DNA of 64,000 bases from UKL13-2 sp036394575 (GCA_036394575.1 DASWEY010000082.1:151105-215104); one strand, 5' to 3'. Counted from the stretch's first letter, positions 53,810 through 62,406 are shown. The notes: generated by a model not told the origin, from the sequence alone. A program made the numbers and translations.

Positions 53810-53878
53810 GTAGATCCAGCATCGGCGGGGGTTTTGAGGCATTTTTGCCCTGAAACCCGCACCAATGCTGGACTTTGA
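53810..53878 (+). repeat. dispersed palindromic repeat, copy 5 of 5
   Basis: GTAGATCCAGCATCGGCGGG, then GTTTTGAGGCATTTTTGCCCTGAAAC, then CCGCACCAATGCTGGACTTTGA. It begins 10 nt after the substrate-binding protein stop and lies inside the ABC operon, 38 nt before the ATPase gene. A hairpin here could stabilise the binding-protein message relative to the ATPase and permease messages, as REP elements do in malE-malF. Confidence 0.82.
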
Positions 53879-53916
53879 TTTTCTGAAATTCACTCGCTTT
53901 CGAACGGCCATCGTCG

Positions 53917-54729
53917 ATGACATCCGCACTTTCGCTCGAAGATATTACCGTCACGTTCGCGGCCAGTTCCAGTGGTACGGGCTATACCGCGGTCAAGAAC
54001 GCGACCCTGAATATCGCCGACGGTGAATTCGTTTCCGTCGTCGGTCCCACCGGTTGCGGCAAATCGACCCTGCTCAATATCGGCGCCGGCCTGCTGCAGG
54101 CCTCCAGCGGCGACTGTCGGGTGTTTGGCGAGGCGCTGGCCGGCATCAATAGCAAGGCAGGCTATATGTTCCAGGCCGAATCGCTAATGCCGTGGCGTTC
54201 GACGCTCGACAATGTCACCGCCGGCCTGCAATTCCGCGGCGTGGACAAGGCGGAGGCGAATCGCCTCGGTGAAAAATGGCTGGCGCGCGTCGGGCTCGGG
54301 GGCTTCGGCGAACGCTATCCGCACCAGCTGTCCGGCGGCATGCGCAAGCGTGCGGCGCTGGCGCAGATGCTGATCCTCGACCCCAAGATACTGCTGATGG
54401 ACGAGCCGTTCTCGGCCCTCGATATCCAGACCCGGCAACTGATGGAAAACGAGCTGCTGGAAATCTGGGAGTCGGACAAGAAATCGGTGCTGTTCATTAC
54501 CCATGATCTGGAAGAAGCCATCTCGATGTCGGACCGCGTCGTCGTACTGTCGGCCGGTCCGGCGGCGCGGCCCATCGGCGAATTTGCCATCGATCTGCCG
54601 CGCCCGCGCGACGTTGCGGAAATTCGCATGACGCCGCGTTTTCTCGAGCTGCACGAGCAAATCTGGAGCGCGATGAAGGAAGAGGTGTTGAAGGGGTATG
54701 CGCAAACCAAAAACAAGTTGGCGCCATGA
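53917..54729 (+). CDS. ABC transporter ATP-binding protein (SsuB/NrtD-like)
   Basis: A 270-residue ATPase. Walker A GPTGCGKSTLLN, Q-loop YMFQAESLMPWRS, signature LSGGMRKRAALAQML, Walker B ILLMDEPFSALD and switch FITHDLEEAISM are present. It is the energising subunit of the NMT1-type importer. The permease start codon overlaps its stop by 4 nt, so the two are translationally coupled. Confidence 0.94.
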   Translation: MTSALSLEDITVTFAASSSGTGYTAVKNATLNIADGEFVSVVGPTGCGKSTLLNIGAGLLQASSGDCRVFGEALAGINSKAGYMFQAESLMPWRSTLDNVTAGLQFRGVDKAEANRLGEKWLARVGLGGFGERYPHQLSGGMRKRAALAQMLILDPKILLMDEPFSALDIQTRQLMENELLEIWESDKKSVLFITHDLEEAISMSDRVVVLSAGPAARPIGEFAIDLPRPRDVAEIRMTPRFLELHEQIWSAMKEEVLKGYAQTKNKLAP

Positions 54730-55532
54730 AAAAAATACCGCTGTGGGCCTGGCAGATTCTGCTGCTGATCGCGCTGTTCCTGATCTGGTACCTGCTCACC
54801 GAACCCGGACTGGTGCCCACCTTCTTTTTTGAAAACGACGACAAGGCCTCCTTCTTCTTCGGCGAGCCGCTGCGCATTTTCAAGGTGATGTGGGTGTGGT
54901 TCAGCGAGGGCGAAATCTACTCGCATTTGTGGGTCACGCTGGAAGAAACGGTGCTGGCCTTCGCCATCGGCACGGTGATGGGCCTTGGCGTCGGCCTGTG
55001 GCTGGGGCTGTCGCCGATTGCCTCGGCCGTGGCCGATCCCTACATCAAGGCCGCCAATGCCATGCCGCGCGTGATTCTGGCACCGATCTTCATGGTCTGG
55101 TTCGGCCTCGGCATCTGGTCCAAGGTGGCGCTGGGCGTGACCCTGGTATTTTTCATCGTCTTCTTCAATGTCTACCAGGGCGTCAAGGAGGTGAGCCCGG
55201 TGGTGCTGAACAATGCGCGCATGCTCGGCGCTTCGCGCACGCAGCTGTTGCGGTTCGTGTATCTGCCATCGGCAACGTCATGGGTGTTTTCCAGCCTGCA
55301 CACCTCGGTGGGCATGGCCTTCGTCGGCGCCGTGGTCGGCGAGTACCTGGGCAGCGCCAAGGGAGTCGGCTATCTGATTCACCAGGCCGAGGGCACTTTC
55401 GACATCAATACCGTGTTCGCCGGCATTCTGGTACTGACCATTTTCGCGCTGTTGCTGGACTACATCGTCACCTTTGCGGAGAATAGGCTGCTCAAGTGGC
55501 GGCCGAGTCAGTCGGAGATTGAACGCGGCTAA
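54726..55532 (+). CDS. ABC transporter permease (SsuC/TauC-like)
   Basis: A 268-residue inner-membrane protein with six hydrophobic segments. The BPD_transp_1 EAA loop is recognisable in VLNNARMLGASRTQLLRFVYLPSATSWV, and FVGAVVGEYLGSAKGVGYLI follows. It is the only permease gene of the system, so it acts as a homodimer. It overlaps the ATPase stop and lies 33 nt before a small membrane protein gene. Confidence 0.93.
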   Translation: MKKIPLWAWQILLLIALFLIWYLLTEPGLVPTFFFENDDKASFFFGEPLRIFKVMWVWFSEGEIYSHLWVTLEETVLAFAIGTVMGLGVGLWLGLSPIASAVADPYIKAANAMPRVILAPIFMVWFGLGIWSKVALGVTLVFFIVFFNVYQGVKEVSPVVLNNARMLGASRTQLLRFVYLPSATSWVFSSLHTSVGMAFVGAVVGEYLGSAKGVGYLIHQAEGTFDINTVFAGILVLTIFALLLDYIVTFAENRLLKWRPSQSEIERG

Positions 55533-55565
55533 ACGTAGTGTGCCGTTTACAACCAAGGAGGAGTC

Positions 55566-55982
55566 ATGAATAAAAAATTCTTCATCGCCTGGATTGTGAT
55601 ATTCGTCGCCTGGTTCGCCGGGAGTTTCGTGGTGCATGGCCTGCTGCTGCATGACGACTACGCCAAGCTGCCTGGTTTGTTCCGACCGGAGGCCGAAGCG
55701 GAAAAATATTTCCCGCTGATGCTGCTGGCCCACGTGATCCTGGCCGGCGCCCTGGTGTGGATTTATGCGCGCGGTGCCGAGGCCAAAGACTGGCTACCGC
55801 AGGGATTGCGCTTCGGCGTGGCTATCGCTTTGCTGACGATCGTTCCCACCTACATCATCTACTATGTGGTGCAGCCGATGCCGGGCATGCATGTGATCAA
55901 GCAGATCGTGTTCGACGGTGTACTGATCCTGATCCTGGGCGCGATCGTGGCGTTTCTCTATCGACAGCCGGCAAGCAAGTAA
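55566..55982 (+). CDS. small integral membrane protein, function unknown
   Basis: A 138-residue protein with four predicted membrane helices (about 5-25, 50-67, 82-100 and 110-132). A charged loop DDYAKLPGLFRPEAEAEKYFP lies after the first helix. AGG-type ribosome binding sites (AAGGAGGA) precede the ATG by 7 nt. It follows the ABC permease by 33 nt on the same strand, so it may be co-transcribed, but nothing shows a functional link. Confidence 0.7.
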   Translation: MNKKFFIAWIVIFVAWFAGSFVVHGLLLHDDYAKLPGLFRPEAEAEKYFPLMLLAHVILAGALVWIYARGAEAKDWLPQGLRFGVAIALLTIVPTYIIYYVVQPMPGMHVIKQIVFDGVLILILGAIVAFLYRQPASK

Positions 55983-56013
55983 TACGCGCTACCCGGCAGG
56001 GCCGAACAATGGT

Positions 56014-56031
56014 GCCGGGCGATAGCCCGGC
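56014..56031. terminator. GC-rich hairpin between convergent genes
   Basis: GCCGGGC-gata-GCCCGGC forms a 7-bp stem with a tetraloop. A longer CCCGGCA/TGCCGGG pairing overlaps it. It lies between the convergent small membrane protein and ntrC genes. There is no U-tract on either strand, so termination may be weak or factor-dependent. Confidence 0.45.
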
Positions 56032-56037
56032 GCGGGC

Positions 56038-57450
56038 CTACTCTTCGCCGCCGTGCGCGGCGTCCAGTCCCAGTTCCTGGATCTTGCGCGTCAGCGTATT
56101 GCGCCCGATCCCCAGCAGGGTCGCGGCTTCGATGCGGCGACCGCCGGTGTGTTCCAGCGCCTTGGTGATCAGCGCCGATTCGAAGGCGCGGTTGAGTCCG
56201 TCGAATATTTCCTTTTCGCCGCGGCCCAGCGAAGCGGCGACTTCGCGTTCCAGCGCGCGCTTCCAGTCGCCATCGGTGGCCACGCTGTTTTTTTCGCCAC
56301 GGATATCGGGCGGCAGATCGGCCACCTCGACGGATTGCCCCGGCGCCATCACTGTAATCCAGTGACAAAGGTTTTCCAGCTGGCGCACATTGCCGGGAAA
56401 TTCCTGCTGGGCGATGAAGGCCAGCGCCGCCGGCGACAGGCGTTTGGAATCCACGCCCAGATCCTTGGCGCTCTTGGCAAGGAAGTGTTTGGTCAGTAAT
56501 GGAATGTCTTCGCGTCGCTCGCGCAAGGCCGGCAAACGCAGGCGGATCACGTTGAGACGGTGGAATAAATCTTCGCGGAACAGGCCCTGCTTGACGCGCT
56601 CCTCCAGCGCCTGGTGGGTGGCGGCGATGACGCGCACATTGGCGGTGACCGGCACATGGCCGCCGACGCGATAGAACTGGCCGTCCGACAGCACGCGCAG
56701 CAAGCGCGTTTGCAGATCGGCCGGCATATCGCCGATTTCATCCAGGAACAGGGTGCCGCCCTCGGCTTGCTCGAAGCGTCCGCGGCGCATGGCGGCGGCG
56801 CCGGTAAAGGCCCCGCGTTCATGGCCGAACAACTCGCTTTCCAGCAGATCCTTCGGAATTGCCGCCGTATTGATGGCGATAAAGGGCTTGCCCGCGCGCG
56901 GACTGTGGCGATGCAGGGCCTGCGCCACGAGTTCCTTGCCGGTGCCCGATTCGCCGGTGATCATCACCGTGGCATGTGACTGCGACAGGCGGCCGATGGC
57001 GCGAAATACCTCCTGCATGGTCGGCGCAGAACCGAGGATCTCGGGGGCGGTGGAGGTGATCTCGTCGGCCGGCGCCTCACGCAGGCTTTCGTCAATCGCG
57101 CGGCGAATCAACTCGACGGCGTGATCGACGTCAAACGGTTTGGGCAGGTATTCAAAGGCGCCGCCCTGGAACGCGGCCACCGCGCTTTCCAGATCGGAGT
57201 AGGCGGTCATGATGATGATCGGCGTGGCCGGCAATTTGGCGCGCAGGGCCTGCATGAAATCGAGGCCCGAGGCGCCCGGCATGCGGATATCGCTGATCAC
57301 CACTTGCGGTGTTTCCTCGTTGCCGGCCAGCGCGTCGAGGCCGTCCTGGGCCGAGATGAAGGATTTATAGGCTATGCCTTCGCGGGATAGCGATTTTTCG
57401 ATCACCCAGCGGATGGATTTGTCGTCGTCTATGATCCAAACAGGTTTCAT
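56038..57450 (-). CDS. ntrC: nitrogen regulation response regulator NtrC
   Basis: A 470-residue sigma-54 activator. Receiver domain (about 1-120): WIIDDDKSIRWVIEK with the acidic pocket, phospho-acceptor Asp in VVISDIRMPG, Lys in LPKPFD. The AAA+ domain (about 140-370) has GESGTGKELVAQALH and the sigma-54 contact GAFTGA, with LDEIGD. The C-terminal Fis-type HTH reads GGRRIEAATLLGIGRNTLTRKIQEL. It is encoded downstream of ntrB with a 44-nt gap, as part of glnA-ntrB-ntrC. It is activated by NtrB phosphorylation in nitrogen limitation. Confidence 0.96.
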   Translation of the reverse strand: MKPVWIIDDDKSIRWVIEKSLSREGIAYKSFISAQDGLDALAGNEETPQVVISDIRMPGASGLDFMQALRAKLPATPIIIMTAYSDLESAVAAFQGGAFEYLPKPFDVDHAVELIRRAIDESLREAPADEITSTAPEILGSAPTMQEVFRAIGRLSQSHATVMITGESGTGKELVAQALHRHSPRAGKPFIAINTAAIPKDLLESELFGHERGAFTGAAAMRRGRFEQAEGGTLFLDEIGDMPADLQTRLLRVLSDGQFYRVGGHVPVTANVRVIAATHQALEERVKQGLFREDLFHRLNVIRLRLPALRERREDIPLLTKHFLAKSAKDLGVDSKRLSPAALAFIAQQEFPGNVRQLENLCHWITVMAPGQSVEVADLPPDIRGEKNSVATDGDWKRALEREVAASLGRGEKEIFDGLNRAFESALITKALEHTGGRRIEAATLLGIGRNTLTRKIQELGLDAAHGGEE

Positions 57451-57494
57451 TATGGCTTTCACTAGGTTCGGCCGCACGCTGGTGGCGGGCGGAT

Positions 57495-58583
57495 TTATTT
57501 ACCGTGGACGCCATTGGTGGCGGTGTCCACGACGGGGAGCAGGATCGTAAAACGGGTGTTGCCGGGAACACTCTCAAACTCGATGATGCCGTGATGCTGG
57601 TTGACGAAGTTCTGTGCCAGCGAAAGGCCCAGACCGGTGCCGCCGTCGCGACCGGACACCAGGGGATAAAACACCTTGTCGCGCAGGGCCTCGGGCACCC
57701 CGGGGCCGTTGTCGACGATCTGCACCATGATGGCGTGGCGATAGCGCTGCTTGGCGAGGGTGACTTGCCGGGCGATGCGGGTGAGGAGTTGTATCTCGCC
57801 GCGACCGTCCATGGCCTGGGCCGCATTGCGCGCCACGTTCAGCAGGGCCTGGATCAGCGGCTCGGGGTCGCCGTACAGTTCCGGCAGGCTGGTGTCGTAA
57901 TCCCGCTTTACCGTCAGCGTCTCCGGAAACTCGGCCAGCACCAGCTTGCGCACCCGTTCAAGCAGTTCATGGATATTGAGGTGGCGCATCTTGGGCACGC
58001 GGTGCGGGGTCAACAACCGGTCCATCAGCGCCTGCAGGCGGTCGGCCTCACTGACGATAACCTTCGTATATTCCTTCAGGTCGCCGCCGCCCAGTTCATC
58101 CAATTCGCGTTCCAGCAATTGCGCCGAACCGCGAATCCCGCCGAGCGGATTCTTGATTTCATGCGCGAGGTTGCGAATCAGCTCGCGGTTGAGTTGCTGG
58201 TGTTCGATGATCTTCTCTTCGCGGGCGATCTTGAGATGCTGGTCGAGCTGGTGGAACTCCAGCACCACGCGACTGCCCTCGGCCGGGCTGGCCACGCAGG
58301 CCAGATGCAGGGGCGCCGTGTTCGGAAGTTCGACGATGAGTTCGTTTTCGTTGAATCCCGCGTCACTCCTGACCACCTGCTCAAACATGGAAAACAGGGC
58401 GGCATTGCCCGGCAGCCATTTGTTCAAGGGATGGCCGCGCGCGCTCTTCTGGCTGAAGGCGAACAGGCTTTCGGCAGCAGGATTGGCGTGAATGATGTTC
58501 AAGTCGTGATCCAGAATGAGGACCGCGGTCGATAACAATTCGAGGCCGGCATATTCGTGAAGTGGATTATGAGTATTCACCAT
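57495..58583 (-). CDS. ntrB: nitrogen regulation sensor kinase NtrB
   Basis: A 362-residue soluble histidine kinase. A PAS domain (about 10-125) is followed by the H-box NLAHEIKNPLGGIRGSAQLLE with the phospho-accepting His at about residue 140, then the ATP-binding domain with N-box LLNVARNAAQAM, VQIVDNGPGVPE and GGTGLGLSLAQNFVNQHHG. It phosphorylates NtrC and is controlled by PII proteins. Lack of membrane segments fits the family. It lies between the DUF4124 gene and ntrC on the minus strand. Confidence 0.96.
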   Translation of the reverse strand: MVNTHNPLHEYAGLELLSTAVLILDHDLNIIHANPAAESLFAFSQKSARGHPLNKWLPGNAALFSMFEQVVRSDAGFNENELIVELPNTAPLHLACVASPAEGSRVVLEFHQLDQHLKIAREEKIIEHQQLNRELIRNLAHEIKNPLGGIRGSAQLLERELDELGGGDLKEYTKVIVSEADRLQALMDRLLTPHRVPKMRHLNIHELLERVRKLVLAEFPETLTVKRDYDTSLPELYGDPEPLIQALLNVARNAAQAMDGRGEIQLLTRIARQVTLAKQRYRHAIMVQIVDNGPGVPEALRDKVFYPLVSGRDGGTGLGLSLAQNFVNQHHGIIEFESVPGNTRFTILLPVVDTATNGVHGK

Positions 58584-58701
58584 GAGTTCTTGTGGTTTAT
58601 TACCAGCAAGTTCCTTGCCAGACTGAAGGAAGTTCAGCTTCGATTGTAGACATCATGGGGCGGCATGGCGGAAAGATCGGCACAAGCGGCGGGCGAGAAT
58701 A

Positions 58702-58738
58702 TAAAAAAACGCCGGAAGCTCATCGCGTCCGGCGTTCA
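58702..58738 (-). terminator. factor-independent terminator after the DUF4124 gene
   Basis: On the minus strand AACGCCGG pairs with CCGGCGTT around a 13-nt loop, followed by TTTTT. It lies downstream of the DUF4124 gene and before ntrB, so it may separate glnA/DUF4124 transcription from ntrBC. Confidence 0.85.
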
Positions 58739-58780
58739 AATTTCGATCAGACGAACGATCGAAAGGAGTCTTGGCCAAGC

Positions 58781-59524
58781 TTATTGGGCGGCAACCACTC
58801 CTACCGCAGGTTCCGAGCGTAGCTGGGTGCGCAGGCTGGACACATTCTGTTCGTGCATGGCGATCTCGTCCTGGAGATTGCGAATCCGCTCGAAATGATG
58901 TTCGACCTGCTCGCGCATTTCCGGCGTGATTACCTTGTTGACGCCGGACTTGTCTGGTCCCGCTGTGAAGGAGGCACGCAATGCGCGGATCGATTCGCTG
59001 TTCTTCGATTCCTCGGCAAGCCGCGCTTTCGTATTGGCCAGGGATTCCTGCTCGGCCAGCAGCGTGGCCAGCAGGTTGCGGCGCTGCGGGTCATCCTGAC
59101 GTGTGCGATTGAGGGTGCCGGTTGCTTCGTTCGTTGCTGCCGGAGCGGTCGTTATGGCGGAGGCGGAGCCCGGTGCGGCCATGGTTGGCACCTCGCCTGC
59201 TTCCTTCGTGGCCGTTGCAATATCTTCCGCCCTGGGCGCGGGGGCCAGGTTCATCGCGGAAACGGCCACGGCTTTAGCCGCACGCGGCGCAGGGGTCACG
59301 CGCGCCACGGCGATGTTCCCGCTGGGAATCGGCGCAGGCGGAAGCACGGTAATCGGCTGCAGATTCACCCGCTCGGCGCCCTTGATCGGCGAATTGCTGT
59401 AGGTAACGCGTCCGTTTTCATCGATATGCTTGTAGATGGCTTGCCCCCCTTGCGCATGCGCGCACAGGGACACCAAAGCCATGCAAACCAGGGCGAAACC
59501 GGGGGTTTTCAGGGATCGATGCAT
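58781..59524 (-). CDS. secreted DUF4124 protein with coiled coil
   Basis: A 247-residue protein with a signal peptide (MHRSLKTPGFALVCMALVSLCAHA). A DUF4124 segment, AIYKHIDENGRVTYSNSPIKGAERVNLQ, is followed by a long alanine/proline/threonine-rich linker (about 65-140) and a charged coiled-coil part (about 140-235: LLATLLAEQESLANTKARLAEESKN, VEHHFERIRNLQDEIAMHEQ). Function unknown. It lies between glnA and ntrB, a position seen in other betaproteobacteria. A TTG start two codons earlier is possible, but the ATG at 59524 is preferred. Confidence 0.8.
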   Translation of the reverse strand: MHRSLKTPGFALVCMALVSLCAHAQGGQAIYKHIDENGRVTYSNSPIKGAERVNLQPITVLPPAPIPSGNIAVARVTPAPRAAKAVAVSAMNLAPAPRAEDIATATKEAGEVPTMAAPGSASAITTAPAATNEATGTLNRTRQDDPQRRNLLATLLAEQESLANTKARLAEESKNSESIRALRASFTAGPDKSGVNKVITPEMREQVEHHFERIRNLQDEIAMHEQNVSSLRTQLRSEPAVGVVAAQ

Positions 59525-59671
59525 ATGCAAAATCTTCCGTTTTGACAGCGGGAGAATGGTCTAACAGCATATGCCCCGAAAAAATCTTTTTCAACTCAAT
59601 GGGTTGTGTGAATGCCCGGGGTGGACACTAGGGATGGTAATGGGTGGCTTCAAGGCCGGATTCCATAGCTT

Positions 59672-59705
59672 ATTTTGCCCTTGACTGCCCTTGACTGCCC
59701 TTGAG
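59672..59705. repeat. short tandem repeat of a 10-mer
   Basis: The unit TGCCCTTGAC occurs almost three times in a row, in TTTTGCCCTTGACTGCCC and the following TTGACTGCCCTTGAG. It lies between the glnA terminator and the DUF4124 start. Significance unknown. Confidence 0.6.
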
Positions 59706-59721
59706 ATAAGGCAAGCGCCCA

Positions 59722-59756
59722 TGAAAAAGGGCGGAAACCCTGCGGTTACCGCCCTC
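59722..59756 (-). terminator. factor-independent terminator after glnA
   Basis: On the minus strand GGGCGGTAACC pairs with GGTTTCCGCCC (one mismatch) and is followed by TTTTT. It lies about 20-50 nt after the glnA stop codon. Confidence 0.85.
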
Positions 59757-59775
59757 GCCAGTGCAACTCGACGAA

Positions 59776-61185
59776 TTAAGCCGAGTAGTACATATCGAAT
59801 TCGACCGGATGCGTGGTCATGCGGAAGCGCGTCACTTCCTGCATCTTCAGTTCGATATACGCATCGATCATGTCGTTGGAGAACACGCCGCCGCGGGTGA
59901 GGAATTCGCGGTCCTTGTCCAGATAATCGAGCGCCTGGTCCAGCGACGAGCATACCGTTGGGATCTTGGCATCTTCTTCCGGCGGCAGATCGTACAGGTT
60001 CTTGTCGGACGGATCGCCCGGGTGGATCTTGTTTTGCACGCCGTCGAGACCGGCCATCATCATGGCCGAGAAGGCCAGGTAGGGATTGGCGGTCGGGTCC
60101 GGGAAGCGGACTTCGATGCGACGCGCCTTGTCGGACTGGACATAGGGAACGCGGATCGAGGCCGAACGGTTGCGTGCCGAGTAAGCCAGCTTCACTGGTG
60201 CTTCGAAGCCGGGCACCAGGCGCTTATAGGAGTTGGTGCCGGGGTTGGTGATGGCGTTCAGCGCGCGCGCATGCTTGATGATGCCGCCGATGTAATACAG
60301 CGCAAATTCGGACAGGCCGGCATAACCGCTGCCGGCGAACAGGTTCTTGCCGCCCTTCCAGATCGATTGGTGCACATGCATGCCGGAGCCGTTGTCGCCG
60401 ACGATGGGCTTGGGCATGAAGGTCGCGGTTTTGCCATAGCTGTGGGCGACATTGAGGACGGCGTATTTCAGGATCTGCGTCCAGTCGGCACGCTGCGTGA
60501 GCGTCGAGAATTTGGTGCCGATCTCGCACTGGCCGGCGTTGGCGACTTCATGGTGATGGACTTCGACTTCCACGCCCATGTCTTCCAGCGCCAGGCAGAT
60601 CGCCGAACGGATATCCTGCAATTGGTCGACCGGCGGCACCGGGAAATAGCCCCCCTTGACGGGTGGGCGATGGCCGAGGTTGCCGCCCTCGAATTTTTCG
60701 CCGGTGGACCAGGCGGCTTCTTCAGAGAAGACCTTGCAGGAGCTTCCCGACATGTCGACATTCCATTCAACCGAATCAAAAATGAAAAATTCGGGTTCCG
60801 GACCAAAGTAAGCGGTGTCGCCGACACCGCTGGCTTTCAGGTAAGCCTCGGCGCGTTTGGCCAGGGAACGCGGGTCGCGGTCGTAGCCCTTGCCGGTCGA
60901 GGGCTCAAGCACGTCGCAGGACAGGACCAGGGTGGCTTCATCGTAAAACGGATCGATAAACGCAGTGTTGGCGTCCGGCATCAACAGCATGTCGGAAGCT
61001 TCGATGCCCTTCCAGCCGGCGATGGAGGAACCGTCAAATGCATGTCCTTCGGTGAATTTTTCTTCGCCGAATGCCTTGATCGGTACCGATACATGTTGCT
61101 CCTTGCCCTTGGTGTCGGTGAAGCGGAAGTCAACAAACTTGACCTCGTTGTCTTTCACCATCTTCAATACATCTGCGACAGCCAT
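59776..61185 (-). CDS. glnA: glutamine synthetase type I
   Basis: A 469-residue enzyme making glutamine from glutamate, ammonia and ATP. Beta-grasp N-terminus, then FDGSSIAGWKGIEASDMLLMPD, metal site in FGPEPEFFIFD, NAGQCEI, the PKPIVGDNGSGMHVHQSIWKGGKNLF block, and the adenylylation site NLYDLPPEE with its Tyr, which shows that it can be controlled by GlnE. The ATG at 61185 has AGGAG upstream; the frame is open 90 nt further. A sigma-54 promoter and an NtrC-type site lie upstream, so nitrogen control is likely. Downstream are a terminator, a DUF4124 gene, ntrB and ntrC. Confidence 0.97.
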   Translation of the reverse strand: MAVADVLKMVKDNEVKFVDFRFTDTKGKEQHVSVPIKAFGEEKFTEGHAFDGSSIAGWKGIEASDMLLMPDANTAFIDPFYDEATLVLSCDVLEPSTGKGYDRDPRSLAKRAEAYLKASGVGDTAYFGPEPEFFIFDSVEWNVDMSGSSCKVFSEEAAWSTGEKFEGGNLGHRPPVKGGYFPVPPVDQLQDIRSAICLALEDMGVEVEVHHHEVANAGQCEIGTKFSTLTQRADWTQILKYAVLNVAHSYGKTATFMPKPIVGDNGSGMHVHQSIWKGGKNLFAGSGYAGLSEFALYYIGGIIKHARALNAITNPGTNSYKRLVPGFEAPVKLAYSARNRSASIRVPYVQSDKARRIEVRFPDPTANPYLAFSAMMMAGLDGVQNKIHPGDPSDKNLYDLPPEEDAKIPTVCSSLDQALDYLDKDREFLTRGGVFSNDMIDAYIELKMQEVTRFRMTTHPVEFDMYYSA

Positions 61186-61290
61186 TTTTTTCTCCTGGTA
61201 AGTTTTGCGGGACGAAACGAAACTATCAATAATTAATGGTGGGTGCGATCCGTTGCGGCGCGTAACCATAAACAATTAGACTGCGAATAC

Positions 61291-61306
61291 AGCAGAAAAC
61301 ATGCCA
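61291..61306 (-). promoter_or_regulatory. sigma-54 (-24/-12) promoter of glnA
   Basis: On the minus strand TGGCATGTTTTCTGCT matches the consensus TGGCAC-N5-TTGCW: GG at -24 and GC at -12 with exactly 10 nt between them. The start point would be about 61280, giving a leader of about 95 nt before the glnA ATG. Confidence 0.75.
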
Positions 61307-61367
61307 TCGCATACTCAAGGCTAACTTATTGAGACTGCGGAAAAATTTGTCCTGTCAAGCGATCGAA

Positions 61368-61383
61368 TGCACAAATATGGTGC
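61368..61383 (-). promoter_or_regulatory. NtrC-type activator site upstream of glnA
   Basis: TGCACAAATATGGTGC differs by only two positions from the NtrC site TGCACCAACATGGTGC known upstream of E. coli glnA. It lies about 90-100 nt upstream of the sigma-54 start. A weaker second site, GCACCA-N5-TGGCGC, lies at 61399-61415. Confidence 0.7.
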
Positions 61384-61398
61384 CAAAAAATAAGGTGT

Positions 61399-61415
61399 GC
61401 ACCAATCTATGGCGC
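61399..61415 (-). promoter_or_regulatory. second, weaker NtrC-like site
   Basis: GCACCA-atcta-TGGCGC has half-sites like the NtrC consensus but with spacing two bases longer and one mismatch. It may be a second, lower-affinity site or chance. Confidence 0.4.
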
Positions 61416-61554
61416 AACCTTAATTTCGTGATAAAACGCAGCAAGCAACTTGATTCTAACGCGATCATGACCGTAGGATGCGTGAAACGGATTATGCAAC
61501 CTGCATACTGGTTGGCCGTAAATGCTGCGGAACTCAACCAGGGAATTTACAAGA

Positions 61555-62406
61555 ATGACAGATCGCTATGCTGTCATCGGTCACCCGGTGGCGCACTCGA
61601 AATCGCCGGAAATACATGCCGCATTCGCGCATGAAACCCGTCAGGATTTGAGTTATGAGCGCGTGCTGGCGCCGCTGGACAAATTTCGGCAAACCGTAAG
61701 TGCCTGGCGCGACAGCGCGGCGGCCGGCGCCAATATCACCTTGCCGTTCAAGCTCGAAGCTTTCGAGTTTGCGACCGTGCGTACGGCGCGCGCCAGCCGC
61801 GGCGGCGCCGTCAACACTCTCAAGTTCGAGGGCGCGGAAATCATCGGCGACAATACCGACGGCGTCGGCCTGTGTCGCGATATCGTCGACAATCTGGGAT
61901 TCGCCATTGTCGGCAAACGCGTCCTGCTGGTGGGTGCGGGCGGCGCGGCGCATGGCGTCGCCGGCGCCCTGCTGGATGCGGGGCCGGCCCTGCTGGCGAT
62001 AACCAATCGCACCCTCGGCAAGGCGGAGGCGATTGTCGAACAACTGAAGCTGACAGGCGGCGGCCCGGACTGCGAATTCCGTGCGCTGGAATTGGCGGCA
62101 TTGCCGGCAGCGAGGTTCGATTTGATCATCAATGCCACCTCGGCCAGCCTGAACGCGAACCTGCCATTGGTGCCAGTTTCCTGTTTTGCCGAAGGCAGCC
62201 TGGCCTACGACATGATGTACGGCATGACCGCGACGCCGTTCCTGAAGCTGGCGGCCAACAGTGGCGCACGCACGGCGGACGGCCTTGGCATGCTGGTCGA
62301 GCAGGCGGCCGAGTCGTTCGCGCTGTGGCGCGGACTGAGGCCATCGACGGTGCCGGTGCTGGCCATGCTGCGGCAGGCGCAGGCTGTCGCCCGGCCGCGC
62401 AACTGA
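61555..62406 (+). CDS. aroE: shikimate dehydrogenase
   Basis: A 283-residue NADPH-dependent enzyme of the shikimate pathway. The substrate-binding motif YAVIGHPVAHSKSPEIH, the catalytic Lys in NITLPFK, GDNTDGVGL and the nucleotide motif VLLVGAGGAAHGVAGALLDAG are present, with TNRTLGKAEAI the NADPH-specific loop. It is divergent from glnA and followed 21 nt later by mtgA. The ATG at 61555 gives the family N-terminus; the frame is open 11 codons further upstream. Confidence 0.95.
   Translation: MTDRYAVIGHPVAHSKSPEIHAAFAHETRQDLSYERVLAPLDKFRQTVSAWRDSAAAGANITLPFKLEAFEFATVRTARASRGGAVNTLKFEGAEIIGDNTDGVGLCRDIVDNLGFAIVGKRVLLVGAGGAAHGVAGALLDAGPALLAITNRTLGKAEAIVEQLKLTGGGPDCEFRALELAALPAARFDLIINATSASLNANLPLVPVSCFAEGSLAYDMMYGMTATPFLKLAANSGARTADGLGMLVEQAAESFALWRGLRPSTVPVLAMLRQAQAVARPRN

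Noticed and set aside
59761..61236. Plus-strand frame of 491 codons
   Set aside because: Complement of glnA; no recognisable domain, while glnA is certain.
61329..61634. Plus-strand frame of 101 codons between glnA and aroE
   Set aside because: It covers NtrC-type sites and overlaps the start of aroE in another frame; no protein features.
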